Positions 41,631-49,130 of a DNA stretch of 64,000 nt are shown here, in pieces. The DNA is taken from assembly GCF_016907235.1 (NCBI RefSeq), contig NZ_JAFBBO010000001.1:2170001-2234000 (forward strand), given 5' to 3'. Position 1 is the stretch's first letter; every line of letters begins with the position of its first letter. Position numbers and translations under genes: made by a program. Below the pieces are notes generated by a model. The model saw nothing but the letters and a program-made list of their open reading frames with translations. It made no database searches and was not told the origin of the DNA. This DNA is from Oerskovia jenensis (GTDB taxonomy: Bacteria; Actinomycetota; Actinomycetes; Actinomycetales; Cellulomonadaceae).

Positions 41631-42116
41631 TCATCGCGCGCACGCGTCGCGCGTGCTGCTCGTGCGCTGCGCCAGCCCGAACAGGACAACAGCCAGTGCG
41701 GGCAGCGCCATCCCGACCTGGTGCGGCGCCTGACCGACCAGGAACACGGCGGCGAGCACCGTGCCGCCCGAGACGACGGCGCACGGCGAGCACCCGAGGG
41801 TATCCCGCCAGGACTCGCCCCGGGCCGGGACGTAGCTCGCGAGCGTGAGGCCGCCGACGACGGCCACGGCCGCGAGCAGCCCCACCCACAGGGGCGGGAT
41901 GCCGTGGGCCCAGCCCCCGCCCGCCGCCACGAGCAGCGCCAGCAGCCCGGGAGCGAGCAGCGCGCCGACGACGAGCCGTCGCCTGCCCCATGCCGGTCGC
42001 CGCAACTGGACGGGCAGCGGAGCGGCCTCGTGCTCGGGCACGGTCAGCGGGACCGCCAACGGTTCCAGCACCGTCGACGCCACGTCTGGCGCGGCGTGCC
42101 GGGGCGCCGGGCTCAT
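41631..42116 (-). CDS. Four-helix membrane protein of the sulfur-stress operon
   Basis: 161 aa from ATG 42116, which overlaps the stop of the tiny Cys-ribbon gene upstream (ATGA). A polar N-terminal segment of about 45 residues, then four helices (about 50-70, 76-98, 110-127, 132-148). The loop after helix 2 contains GCSPCAVVSGG: a CxxC pair placed at the membrane surface. No family recognised. It may move or detect a sulfur species or carry electrons through the CxxC; inference from position only. Confidence 0.7.
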   Translation of the reverse strand: MSPAPRHAAPDVASTVLEPLAVPLTVPEHEAAPLPVQLRRPAWGRRRLVVGALLAPGLLALLVAAGGGWAHGIPPLWVGLLAAVAVVGGLTLASYVPARGESWRDTLGCSPCAVVSGGTVLAAVFLVGQAPHQVGMALPALAVVLFGLAQRTSSTRDACAR

Positions 42117-42229
42117 GGGCAGGTGCAGCGTTCGGAGGGCTCGAACTCGGCGAGGACCTCGTCGGCGTGCAGGCCGCAGCCGGTCCAGGTGATCTTGCGG
42201 CAGGTTCCGCAGCGGGCGGGGCTGCACAT
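42113..42229 (-). CDS. 38-aa Cys-rich ribbon protein
   Basis: Very short gene, but GAGGAG seven bases before ATG 42229 and ATGA overlap with the next gene make it convincing. Cys at 2, 7, 10, 18, 35 and 37; core CGTCRKITWTGCGLHADEVL is shared with the next small protein (CKKCGKTTWAGCGQHVDQVL). The CxxC..TW.GCG.H pattern suggests a treble-clef or ribbon that binds Zn, Fe or a sulfur group. Function unknown. Confidence 0.75.
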   Translation of the reverse strand: MCSPARCGTCRKITWTGCGLHADEVLAEFEPSERCTCP

Positions 42230-42270
42230 GGTGGTTCTCCTCGTGGTCGTGGTGGCGGGGTGGGGGCGGG

Positions 42271-42444
42271 TCAGCGCTTGAAGAGGCGCGAGAGGAAGGA
42301 CCCTTGGGCGGGTGCCTTGGCCTCGGCGGCGTGGCCCTCGCAGCGGTCGGCGCGGGGTACGCCCCGCAGGACCTGGTCGACGTGCTGGCCGCAGCCGGCC
42401 CACGTCGTCTTGCCGCACTTCTTGCAGGTCACAGCTCTGCACAT
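42271..42444 (-). CDS. 57-aa Cys-rich ribbon protein, paralogue of the 38-aa protein
   Basis: 57 aa, AGGAGG six bases before ATG 42444. Cys at 2, 7, 10, 18 and 35 with CKKCGKTTWAGCGQHVDQVL matching the downstream 38-aa protein; basic tail QGSFLSRLFKR. First gene of the operon that ends with cstR, 30 bases from the palindromic operator. Conservation of CxxC, W, GCG and H between the copies shows selection on a binding site. The family (small CstR-linked ribbon) is unnamed to my knowledge. Confidence 0.78.
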   Translation of the reverse strand: MCRAVTCKKCGKTTWAGCGQHVDQVLRGVPRADRCEGHAAEAKAPAQGSFLSRLFKR

Positions 42445-42474
42445 GGTGATCCTCCTGATCGGGTTGAGGATCAA

Positions 42475-42492
42475 TATACCCCCAGGGGTATA
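42475..42492. promoter_or_regulatory. CsoR/CstR-type operator between divergent operons
   Basis: TATACCCC-CA-GGGGTATA, a perfect 8-bp inverted repeat with G/C tract and flanking ATA, as in known CsoR/CstR sites. It lies between the ribbon-protein operon (starts 42444) and the CoA-disulfide reductase gene (starts 42520), so one protein can control both. Confidence 0.85.
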
Positions 42493-42519
42493 GTGCTTCT
42501 CGACCCCCAGGAGGAAAGC

Positions 42520-44367
42520 ATGAAGATCGTCATCGTCGGAGGCGTCGCGGCAGGCATGTCCGCGGCGACCCGTCTTCGCCGTCTGTCGGAGGACGCCCGG
42601 ATCGTCGTCCTCGAGGCGGGCGACCACGTCTCGTTCGCCAACTGCGGCCTGCCCTACTACGCCGGAGGAGTCATCGAGGACCGCGACGCGCTCCTCCTCC
42701 AGACCCCCGAGTCGCTCGCCGCCCGCTTCCGGATCGACGTCCGTGTCCGCCACCGCGTCACGGGCGTCGACGCCGCCGCGCACACGGTCACGGTCCGCGA
42801 CCTCGCCACGGGCGAGGAGACCGTCGAGACCTACGACCGGCTCGTGCTGAGCCCCGGGGCCCGTCCGATCGTCCCGCCCGCCCTCGGCATGGAGCGCGCC
42901 CTCGTGCTGCGCGACGTGGCCGACGTCGACCGGATCGTCGCCGCGATCGACGGCACGGGGTCGGACGGCACGGGGTCGGACGGCGCGCTCGCCCCGACGA
43001 CGCCCGGCTCCGTCGGGTCACCTGGCCGGACACCCGCCCGCTCGGCCGTCGTGATCGGCGGCGGGTTCGTCGGGGTCGAGGTCGCGGAGAACCTCGTCCA
43101 CCGCGGCCTCGACGTCACGCTCGTCGAGCTCGCCGACCAGGTCCTCGCCCCGCTCGACCCCGAGATGGCGATCCGCGTCCAGCAGGAGCTCGAGGCCCAC
43201 GGCGTCCGCGTGCGCACCTCGACGCAGGTCGCCGCGCTCGGCCCCGACACCGCCGAGCTGTCCTCGACCGACGGCTCGCCCCGCGGCACGGTCCCCGCGG
43301 ACCTCGTGGTCGCCGCGATCGGCGTCCGTCCCGACGTCGAGCTCGCGGTCCTCGCCGGGGCGCAGGTCGGGCCCCGCGGCGGCATCCTCGTCGACCAGGA
43401 CCTGCGCACCTCGGTGCCCGACGTCTACGCCGTGGGCGACGCCGCGACCAAGCGCGACGCCCTCGCCGCGACGGACCCGGGCGGCTCGACCTCGGGCGAC
43501 GAGCCGACCATCCTCATCCCTCTCGCCAACCTCGCCAACCGGCACGGGCGCCACGTCGCCGACGTGATCCTCGGGCGCCGCAGCGGCCTGCGCCCCTCGA
43601 TGGGGACGGCCGTCGTCGGGGTGTTCGGGCTCACGGCAGCGAGCGTCGGACGCTCCGAGAAGCGCCTGCAGGCCGAGGGGCGCCCCTACCGCGCGATCCA
43701 CACCCACCCCGTCCAGCACGCGGGCTACTACCCCGGTGCGACCCAGATGGCCCTCAAGCTGCTCGTCGACCCCGAGACCGACCTGATCCTCGGCGCGCAA
43801 GGAGTCGGCCGCGACGGCGTCGACAAGCGCATCGACGTCATCGCCACCGCCGTCGCGGGCGGGCTCACGGCCTCCGACCTCGCCGACCTCGAGCTCGCCT
43901 ACGCGCCCGCGTACGGCTCGGCCAAGGACCCCGTCAACATGCTGGGCTACGTGGCCGACAACCTCCGCACGGGCGAGACCCGCGCGGTCCAGTGGCACGA
44001 GCTCGACGCGCTCGTCGCCCGGGGTGCGACCGTCGTCGACGTCCGCACGGCGGGAGAGCACGCGCGCGGCACGGTCGAGGTAGCGGCCGTCGCGGACGCG
44101 GCTGACGGCTCTGACGGGCCTGGCTCGCTGCCCGCGCTCAACGTCCCGCTCGACGAGCTGCGCGACCGGGCCGCAGCCGAGATCCCGGCCGGGGCACCCG
44201 TCGTCGTGCACTGCCAGGTGGGGCAGCGCGGGCACACCGCCGCGCGGCTGCTCACCCAGCTCGGGTACGACGTGCGCAACCTCGACGGCGGATACCTCAC
44301 GTGGCGCGACGGGACGCTCGCCCGGCGCGCAGCCCGCACCGAGGAGCTCGCCGCGTCCGGAGCCTGA
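42520..44367 (+). CDS. CoA-disulfide/persulfide reductase fused to rhodanese
   Basis: 615 aa from ATG 42520 (AGGAGG at 42509-42514). FAD/NADH pyridine-nucleotide-disulfide fold: GGVAAGMSAATRLRR at residues 7-21, active Cys42 in SFANCGLPYY, second Rossmann VVIGGGFVGVEVAENL, FAD motif VYAVGDAAT. A C-terminal rhodanese domain (about 490-600) has active Cys565 in VVHCQVGQRGHTAARLL. Such CoADR-Rhd/Npsr enzymes reduce CoA persulfide or polysulfide. A Gly/Ser/Pro-rich insert with tandem 15-base repeats lies between the FAD half and second Rossmann motif (about residues 145-172). Controlled by the palindrome at 42475. Confidence 0.93.
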   Translation: MKIVIVGGVAAGMSAATRLRRLSEDARIVVLEAGDHVSFANCGLPYYAGGVIEDRDALLLQTPESLAARFRIDVRVRHRVTGVDAAAHTVTVRDLATGEETVETYDRLVLSPGARPIVPPALGMERALVLRDVADVDRIVAAIDGTGSDGTGSDGALAPTTPGSVGSPGRTPARSAVVIGGGFVGVEVAENLVHRGLDVTLVELADQVLAPLDPEMAIRVQQELEAHGVRVRTSTQVAALGPDTAELSSTDGSPRGTVPADLVVAAIGVRPDVELAVLAGAQVGPRGGILVDQDLRTSVPDVYAVGDAATKRDALAATDPGGSTSGDEPTILIPLANLANRHGRHVADVILGRRSGLRPSMGTAVVGVFGLTAASVGRSEKRLQAEGRPYRAIHTHPVQHAGYYPGATQMALKLLVDPETDLILGAQGVGRDGVDKRIDVIATAVAGGLTASDLADLELAYAPAYGSAKDPVNMLGYVADNLRTGETRAVQWHELDALVARGATVVDVRTAGEHARGTVEVAAVADAADGSDGPGSLPALNVPLDELRDRAAAEIPAGAPVVVHCQVGQRGHTAARLLTQLGYDVRNLDGGYLTWRDGTLARRAARTEELAASGA

Positions 44368-44371
44368 CCGG

Positions 44372-44403
44372 GAGGAGGGTGCGGGCACCCCCGCACCCTC
44401 CTC
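44372..44403 (+). terminator. Hairpin terminator after the persulfide reductase gene
   Basis: Perfect 14-bp stem (44372-44385 with 44390-44403), four-base loop. Confidence 0.75.
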
Positions 44404-44455
44404 GCCCGGTCGAAAATGCCTCGGCCGGGCACGGCGCCCGATGGGACCATCGGGC

Positions 44456-44998
44456 ATGACCGACGCCCTCGCTCCCCACCCGCCCACCGAGCTCCCGCCC
44501 GTCGACACCCTCGCCGGCGACGCGTTCTGGGCCGACTACGCCGCCGCGCACCCGGACGCGGTCGCCCTGTGCGGTGAGTACACGGTCGAGCGGTTCGGCG
44601 ACTCCCCGACGCTCTCCGACGCCCTGCTGCGCGAGGTCACGCACGGCGCCAAGCGCGCGACGGCGGAGCTCGCCTCCGAGTTCGCCGCCCGCGGCGACGC
44701 CCTCCCGCGCGTCGGGTCGCACTGGGTCGCGTGCGACGGCGCAGGGCGCCCTCGCGTGATCCTGCGCAGCATCGAGCTGCGGCTCGGGACCTTCGGCTCC
44801 GTGGACGCGGCCTTCGCGTGGGACGAGGGCGAGGACGACCGGTCGCTCGAGAGCTGGCGACGCGAGCACAGGAAGTACTGGATCCGCACGTGCGCGGCCC
44901 GGGGTGCGCAGTGGTCCGAGGACGAGGAGATCGTGCTCGAACGCTTCCAGGTGGTCTGGCCGCCCGAGCTCGCCGATCGTTCGGCCCACGACGCCTGA
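44456..44998 (+). CDS. ASCH-domain protein
   Basis: 180 aa. ASCH fold recognised from FGDSPTLSDALLREVTHGAKRATAEL (split), GSHWVACDGAGRPRVILRSIELRLG and EDDRSLESWRREHRKYW then FQVVWP at the end, as in the YqfB/ASCH group whose members bind RNA or hydrolyse modified cytidines. Cytoplasmic. ATG 44456 has no strong ribosome site; GGACC-like sequence only. Followed by a tiny membrane protein gene. Confidence 0.87.
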   Translation: MTDALAPHPPTELPPVDTLAGDAFWADYAAAHPDAVALCGEYTVERFGDSPTLSDALLREVTHGAKRATAELASEFAARGDALPRVGSHWVACDGAGRPRVILRSIELRLGTFGSVDAAFAWDEGEDDRSLESWRREHRKYWIRTCAARGAQWSEDEEIVLERFQVVWPPELADRSAHDA

Positions 44999-45098
44999 CG
45001 GTCCGCGCCGGCAGGCCGCGAACCCTGCCTACGATGGTCCGGTTCCCTTCACCGCGCGCGGACGTCCGTGCGCGGGACCTCGACCCGGCAGGAGCCCC

Positions 45099-45209
45099 AT
45101 GCCCGTCCGTCCCCGCACCGTCCTGCTGATCTCGGTGGGGGTCGCCGTCGTGCTGCTCGGGTCCCTCGTGGTCTTCCTGTCGATCGTGGGGCTCGACGGC
45201 GTCGCCTGA
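45099..45209 (+). CDS. 36-aa single-helix membrane protein
   Basis: 36 aa. CAGGAG lies four to five bases before ATG 45099. Basic start MPVRPRT, then a hydrophobic helix of about 24 residues (LLISVGVAVVLLGSLVVFLS), short outer end. A typical small membrane protein; function unknown. It ends just before the convergent ROK gene. Confidence 0.65.
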   Translation: MPVRPRTVLLISVGVAVVLLGSLVVFLSIVGLDGVA

Positions 45210-45253
45210 CCCGTCGGGCGCAGACACCGCGGCGCTCCCTGGCGTGGCCCGGA

Positions 45254-46552
45254 TCAGGGCGCGGTGACGCTCCCCGCCCCGAAGACGCGGCGCCTGGCCT
45301 CGTCGAGAGCTGCCGCGAGCGCCCCCTCGACGACGCCGTCGCCCTGCGCGGTGGACAGGAGCACCGGTGCCGGCGCCCCGTGCCCCGTGCGCAGCGCCGC
45401 GGCGACGCGGTCCCGCAGGGCCTCACCACCGGCGGCGGCCACCCCACCTCCGAGCACCACGGCGTCCGGGTCGAGGACTCCGACCGCCATGCGCAGCACG
45501 ACCGCGAGGCGGCGGGCGAGGTCGTCGAGGAAGTCCCCGGCACGGCCCGTCGGGTCGAGGGCCGCCGACACGAGCGCGCTCGACGCGGCCTCACGGACCT
45601 CGGAGAGGCGCGCGACGTCGTCCGCCCGGCGCGCCGAGGCGGGCGCGATGCGCAGCGTGTCGAGGGGCGCGGAGTCGAACGGAGCCAGGCCGTGGGCCTG
45701 CGCGAGACGCGCGACGCCGTCGAGCTGGACGAGGTCGGCGACGGTGCTCCGGCCTCGAGGTGCGCGTCCACGGCGAGCCGGGTCGAGGACGGGGACGCGG
45801 TCGATCTCGCCCGCCCCGCCGTGACGGCCGCGGCGGATGCGGCGGTCGAGCAACGTCGCGGCACCGACGCCCTGGTCGACCCACAGGACGAACAGGTCCC
45901 GGACGTCGGCCAGGTCCTCGCGCGCGAGCTCGGCGAGCGCCACGAGATTGACGTCGTTCTCGACCGTGACCCGCACGTCGAGCGTCTCGGTGAGCTGCGC
46001 CTCGACGTCGTGGTCGTTCCAGACCGCGAGGTGCGGGGCGTAGGCGAGACGGCCGGTCGCGGGGTCGACCGACCCCGGGAAGCCGACGACGACCTGGAGC
46101 AGGTCGGTGCGGGCGATCCCGGCCCGCTCACAGGTCTCGTCGACGACGGCCCGGACGAGGTCGAGGTGCGCGCCCGGGGAGTGCTCGTCGGCGGTCCACG
46201 TGACCGCGCGCTCCGACCTGCCGAGCACCTGGTCGCCGAGATCGGCGACCAGGACGGAGACCTTGCCGACCGTGACGTCGACCCCGGCCGCGTACCCCGC
46301 GGCGCCCCGCAACGTCCAGACGACGGCTCGCGGTCCGGGCCGACCGTCGCGGTGCCCCGAGCGCTCGACGAGGCCCGCGGCCTCGAGCCGCGCGACGAGG
46401 GTCGCGGTCGCGGGCTTGGACAGCCCCAGCCGCTCCTGGAGACCTGCGGACGTCATGGGCCCGTGCCGGAACAGCGCCTCGAGCGCGGCTCCGTCGTTGA
46501 GGGCGCGCAGGGCCGTCGCGTTGCCGACCCTCTTGGGGCTGTCCGTGCTCAC
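45254..46552 (-). CDS. ROK-family transcriptional repressor
   Basis: 432 aa. Winged helix (about 12-75: MTSAGLQERLGLSKPATATLVARLEAAGLV) plus ROK sugar-kinase-like domain: GVDVTVGKVSVLVADLG, VVGFPGSVDPATG, NDVNLVALAE. The normally Cys-rich zinc motif region (HxxxxGCxxCxGxxGC) reads RRGRHGGAGEIDRVP and then lacks the Cys set, so the zinc site appears lost. A regulator responding to sugars (glucose, xylose, GlcNAc). Divergent from the GNAT gene at 46767, which may be its target. Confidence 0.9.
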   Translation of the reverse strand: MSTDSPKRVGNATALRALNDGAALEALFRHGPMTSAGLQERLGLSKPATATLVARLEAAGLVERSGHRDGRPGPRAVVWTLRGAAGYAAGVDVTVGKVSVLVADLGDQVLGRSERAVTWTADEHSPGAHLDLVRAVVDETCERAGIARTDLLQVVVGFPGSVDPATGRLAYAPHLAVWNDHDVEAQLTETLDVRVTVENDVNLVALAELAREDLADVRDLFVLWVDQGVGAATLLDRRIRRGRHGGAGEIDRVPVLDPARRGRAPRGRSTVADLVQLDGVARLAQAHGLAPFDSAPLDTLRIAPASARRADDVARLSEVREAASSALVSAALDPTGRAGDFLDDLARRLAVVLRMAVGVLDPDAVVLGGGVAAAGGEALRDRVAAALRTGHGAPAPVLLSTAQGDGVVEGALAAALDEARRRVFGAGSVTAP

Positions 46553-46766
46553 GGCGTCGTTCTCCTCCTCCGGCCCCGGCGTGCGCGGTGCTCGGGCTCA
46601 AGAGTGCCCGAAACCCGAGGCTGCGCAGTAGCCGTCGAGGCCGACGACACGGTGATCGTCTGTAAACTTGACTGCCAGCACATCCTCCGTCGACCGCACG
46701 TGGCCGCGCCCAGACGACGCGACCGGGAGCGCCCGGCGACCCCCGCCCCCGAGGAACAGCACCACC

Positions 46767-47435
46767 GTGAGAATCCGGCCCTCCGCGCCCCAGGACCTGG
46801 ACGCGCTGTACGACATCTGCCTGCGCACGGGCGACAACGGCCGCGACGCGACCGGCCTCTACGCCGACCCGCGCCTGCTCGGCGAGGTCTACGCCGCGCC
46901 CTACGCCATCCACGACCCGTCGCTCGTGACCGTCCTCGTCACCGACGACGACCGCGTCGTCGGCTACGTGATCGGCTGCCGCGACACGGTGGCCTTCGAG
47001 GAGTGGCGCGAGCGCGAGTGGTGGCCACCCCTGCGCGATCGGTACCCGCTGCCGGACCCTGCCGACCGGTCCCCCGACGCGCGCCTGGTCCGTCAGATCC
47101 ACGACCGCTCCGCAGGACCGTCGCGTCCCTGGCTCGTTGAGCCCGCGACACACCCCGCGCACCTGCACATCGACCTGCTGCCCGAGGCGCAGGGCACCGG
47201 CTGGGGACGACGCATGATCGAGCACCTCCAGGGCCGGCTCGTGGACCTCGGCGTCCCTGGCCTGCACCTCGGCGTGGGCGGCGAGAACCACGGCGCGATC
47301 GCGTTCTACACGCGGCTGGGCTTCGAGCCCCTCTCCGCTCCCGACGACGGCGGGCTCACCCTGGGGACGAGGCTCGGTACCCAGGCCGTGGCCCGGCCGG
47401 AGGACGTCCCGTCCGGTGCTGTGCGCGCCGGGTAG
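46767..47435 (+). CDS. GNAT acetyltransferase resembling the O-GlcNAcase acetyltransferase-like domain
   Basis: 222 aa from GTG 46767 (GAGGA upstream). RIRPSAPQDLDALYDICLRTGDNG starts the fold; the long insert DATGLYADPRLLGEVYAAPY recalls the C-terminal acetyltransferase-like domain of O-GlcNAcase and its bacterial relatives. Acetyl-CoA motif QGTGWGRRMIEHL is intact, and the last strand is GVGGENHGAIAFYTRLGFEPL. Substrate unknown; the divergent ROK gene suggests an amino-sugar or other sugar link, which is inference. Confidence 0.82.
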   Translation: MRIRPSAPQDLDALYDICLRTGDNGRDATGLYADPRLLGEVYAAPYAIHDPSLVTVLVTDDDRVVGYVIGCRDTVAFEEWREREWWPPLRDRYPLPDPADRSPDARLVRQIHDRSAGPSRPWLVEPATHPAHLHIDLLPEAQGTGWGRRMIEHLQGRLVDLGVPGLHLGVGGENHGAIAFYTRLGFEPLSAPDDGGLTLGTRLGTQAVARPEDVPSGAVRAG

Positions 47436-47444
47436 TCGACGCGG

Positions 47445-47639
47445 TCAGACCACCTCGTGCGCACCGGTCCACGACGCCACCGTGCGGTCGTCGGAGGTCT
47501 GCAACGAGAACGAGGTGAGCGGCAGGTTCCCGCTCCGCTTGCGTGACCGGACGACGTCGAGCGCCGCCTCGTCGGTCTCGGCCTCGAACGGCTCGCCTCG
47601 CAGCGCAGCGGTCGACGTCAGGATCGAGTAGGTGGTCAT
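47445..47639 (-). CDS. 64-aa hypothetical protein
   Basis: 64 aa from ATG 47639, beta-rich in character (TTYSILTSTAALRGEPFEAE, LTSFSLQTSDDRTVASW) with a central helix DEAALDVVRSRKRSG. No family recognised, no signal peptide. It reads as a real small protein because amino-acid use is balanced and it fills the gap between two genes, but there is no strong ribosome site. Confidence 0.5.
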   Translation of the reverse strand: MTTYSILTSTAALRGEPFEAETDEAALDVVRSRKRSGNLPLTSFSLQTSDDRTVASWTGAHEVV

Positions 47640-47855
47640 GACGGACGAGCCTAGGGCCACGAAGGGTTCCAGGACGACCCCCGACTCGGTCACAGTGCAC
47701 GCCCGCCCCTCCTCCGACGCCCGGCGGCGACGCCTCCCGCGACGCTCCCGGGTCGCCCCGGACGTGCCGCACCCGGGCGCGCCGGACGCCCTGCGGGTGC
47801 TCCGCCGTCGGGCCTGGGGGATGCTCGGAACAGCACCCCGACCCCGGAGGACCCC

Positions 47856-48485
47856 ATGCCCGACCCCCAGCTCGTGCTCCTGCGGCACGGTGAGACCGAG
47901 TGGAGCCGCTCCGGCCAGCACACCGGCACGAGCGACATCCCCCTGACCCCGCTCGGCGAGGACCAGGCCCGGGCGGCCGGGGCGTTCCTCGCGGGACGGT
48001 CGTTCGCGCTCATCCTGCGCAGCCCGCTGCTGCGCGCCCGGCGGACCGCCGAGCTCGCCGGGTTCGGCGACGCGGTCGCCGACCCGAACCTCGCCGAGTG
48101 GGACTACGGCCCCGTCGAGGGGCGCACGGCCGACGACGTGAGCCGGGAGATCGGGCGCGACTGGCTGATCTTCCGCGACGGCGTGCACGTCGTGCCCCGC
48201 ACCGCCGGGCCCCCGGGCGAGCCGGGGACCCGCCACGGCGAGACGCTCGACGACGTCGCCGACCGGGCACGGACCGTCGTACGGCGCGTCGACCCCGTGC
48301 TGCGCGACGGCGGCGACGTCCTGCTCGTCGCGCACGGCCACCTGCTGCGCGTGCTCGCCGCGGTGTGGCTCGAGCTGGGGCCCGCGACCGCCGCCCGGTT
48401 CGAGCTCGGGACCGCGAGCGTCAGCCTGCTCGGCCACGGGCACGGGCTGCGCACGGTCGAGGGGTGGAACCTGCCGACGGCCTGA
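47856..48485 (+). CDS. Histidine phosphatase (phosphoglycerate-mutase-like)
   Basis: 209 aa. Catalytic LLRHGETEWSRSGQHTG at residues 8-24 with phospho-His10 or 11, second-arm LRSPLLRARRTAEL, acid residue in LAEWDYGPVEGR and the distal His in LLVAHGHLLRVLA. These features define the dPGM/GpmB-like branch, which contains broad sugar- or metabolite-phosphatases as well as mutases. ATG 47856 follows GGAGG (about 9 bases upstream). Upstream 216 bases hold a half copy of the CCGCCGTCGGG repeat and no gene. Confidence 0.92.
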   Translation: MPDPQLVLLRHGETEWSRSGQHTGTSDIPLTPLGEDQARAAGAFLAGRSFALILRSPLLRARRTAELAGFGDAVADPNLAEWDYGPVEGRTADDVSREIGRDWLIFRDGVHVVPRTAGPPGEPGTRHGETLDDVADRARTVVRRVDPVLRDGGDVLLVAHGHLLRVLAAVWLELGPATAARFELGTASVSLLGHGHGLRTVEGWNLPTA

Positions 48486-48533
48486 CCGGGACACCGTGCC
48501 GCACCGCCCGCCCGAGATGGCACGATGCTCCCC

Positions 48534-49058
48534 ATGAGCGTCAACAAGAACCTCGCCGAGGGCGAGACCGTCGTCCTGGAGCTGCGGACCCACCCCAAGG
48601 CCCTGTTCCTCCCGATCCTGGTCCTGGTCCTGATCGTGGCCGCCGCGACGGCGATCCTCTGGTTCTCCCCCGAGCACCCCGTGATCCTGTGGGGCACGCT
48701 GGGCGTGGCGGCGGTCGCGGCGTTCGTGTGGGTCGTCGTGCCGCACCTGCGCTGGCTGACGACCAAGTACACGGTGACGACCAAGCGCCTGTCGACGCGC
48801 ACGGGCATCCTCACGCGCACGGGACGCGACATCCCGCTCTACCGCATCAACGACGTCACGTACGAGAAGGACCTGGTCGACCGCCTGTTCGGCTGCGGGA
48901 CGCTCATCATCTCGGACGCGACGGCCAAGCCCGGCATGACCCTGCCCGACGTCCCGCACGTCGAGGAGGTCCAGGTCCGGCTGCACGAGCTGCTGTTCGC
49001 GGCCGACGACGGCTCGGACGACGGCGAGTGGCCCCCGGCCGAGCCGCGGCGCGCCTGA
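48534..49058 (+). CDS. bPH2-domain (DUF304) membrane protein
   Basis: 174 aa. Two N-terminal helices (about 25-45 and 50-70), then the bacterial PH domain: TTKYTVTTKRLSTRTGILTRTG, DIPLYRINDVTYEKDLVDRLFGCG and LIISDAT. Such proteins sit on the inner face of the membrane and have been linked to membrane or secretion stress; exact role unknown. ATG 48534. Ends at a perfect 23-bp palindrome. Confidence 0.9.
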   Translation: MSVNKNLAEGETVVLELRTHPKALFLPILVLVLIVAAATAILWFSPEHPVILWGTLGVAAVAAFVWVVVPHLRWLTTKYTVTTKRLSTRTGILTRTGRDIPLYRINDVTYEKDLVDRLFGCGTLIISDATAKPGMTLPDVPHVEEVQVRLHELLFAADDGSDDGEWPPAEPRRA

Positions 49059-49062
49059 TGCG

Positions 49063-49125
49063 CGCTGAGTGCGGAGTACTTGTCGTCGAACGGGCGATCC
49101 GGCGACAAGTACTCCGCACTCAGCG
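49063..49125. terminator. 23-bp perfect palindrome between convergent genes
   Basis: CGCTGAGTGCGGAGTACTTG.. arms at 49063-49085 and 49103-49125 are perfectly complementary. Bidirectional terminator-like; only one copy in the window. Confidence 0.78.
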
Positions 49126-49130
49126 ACGGA

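Noticed and set aside
46640-46690. ROK operator around TGTAAACTTGACTG
   Set aside because: Not clearly palindromic; too little to support a site call.
45068-47140. 690-codon open frame opposite the ROK gene
   Set aside because: No domains, Arg-rich; ROK and GNAT motifs on the real strands are clear.
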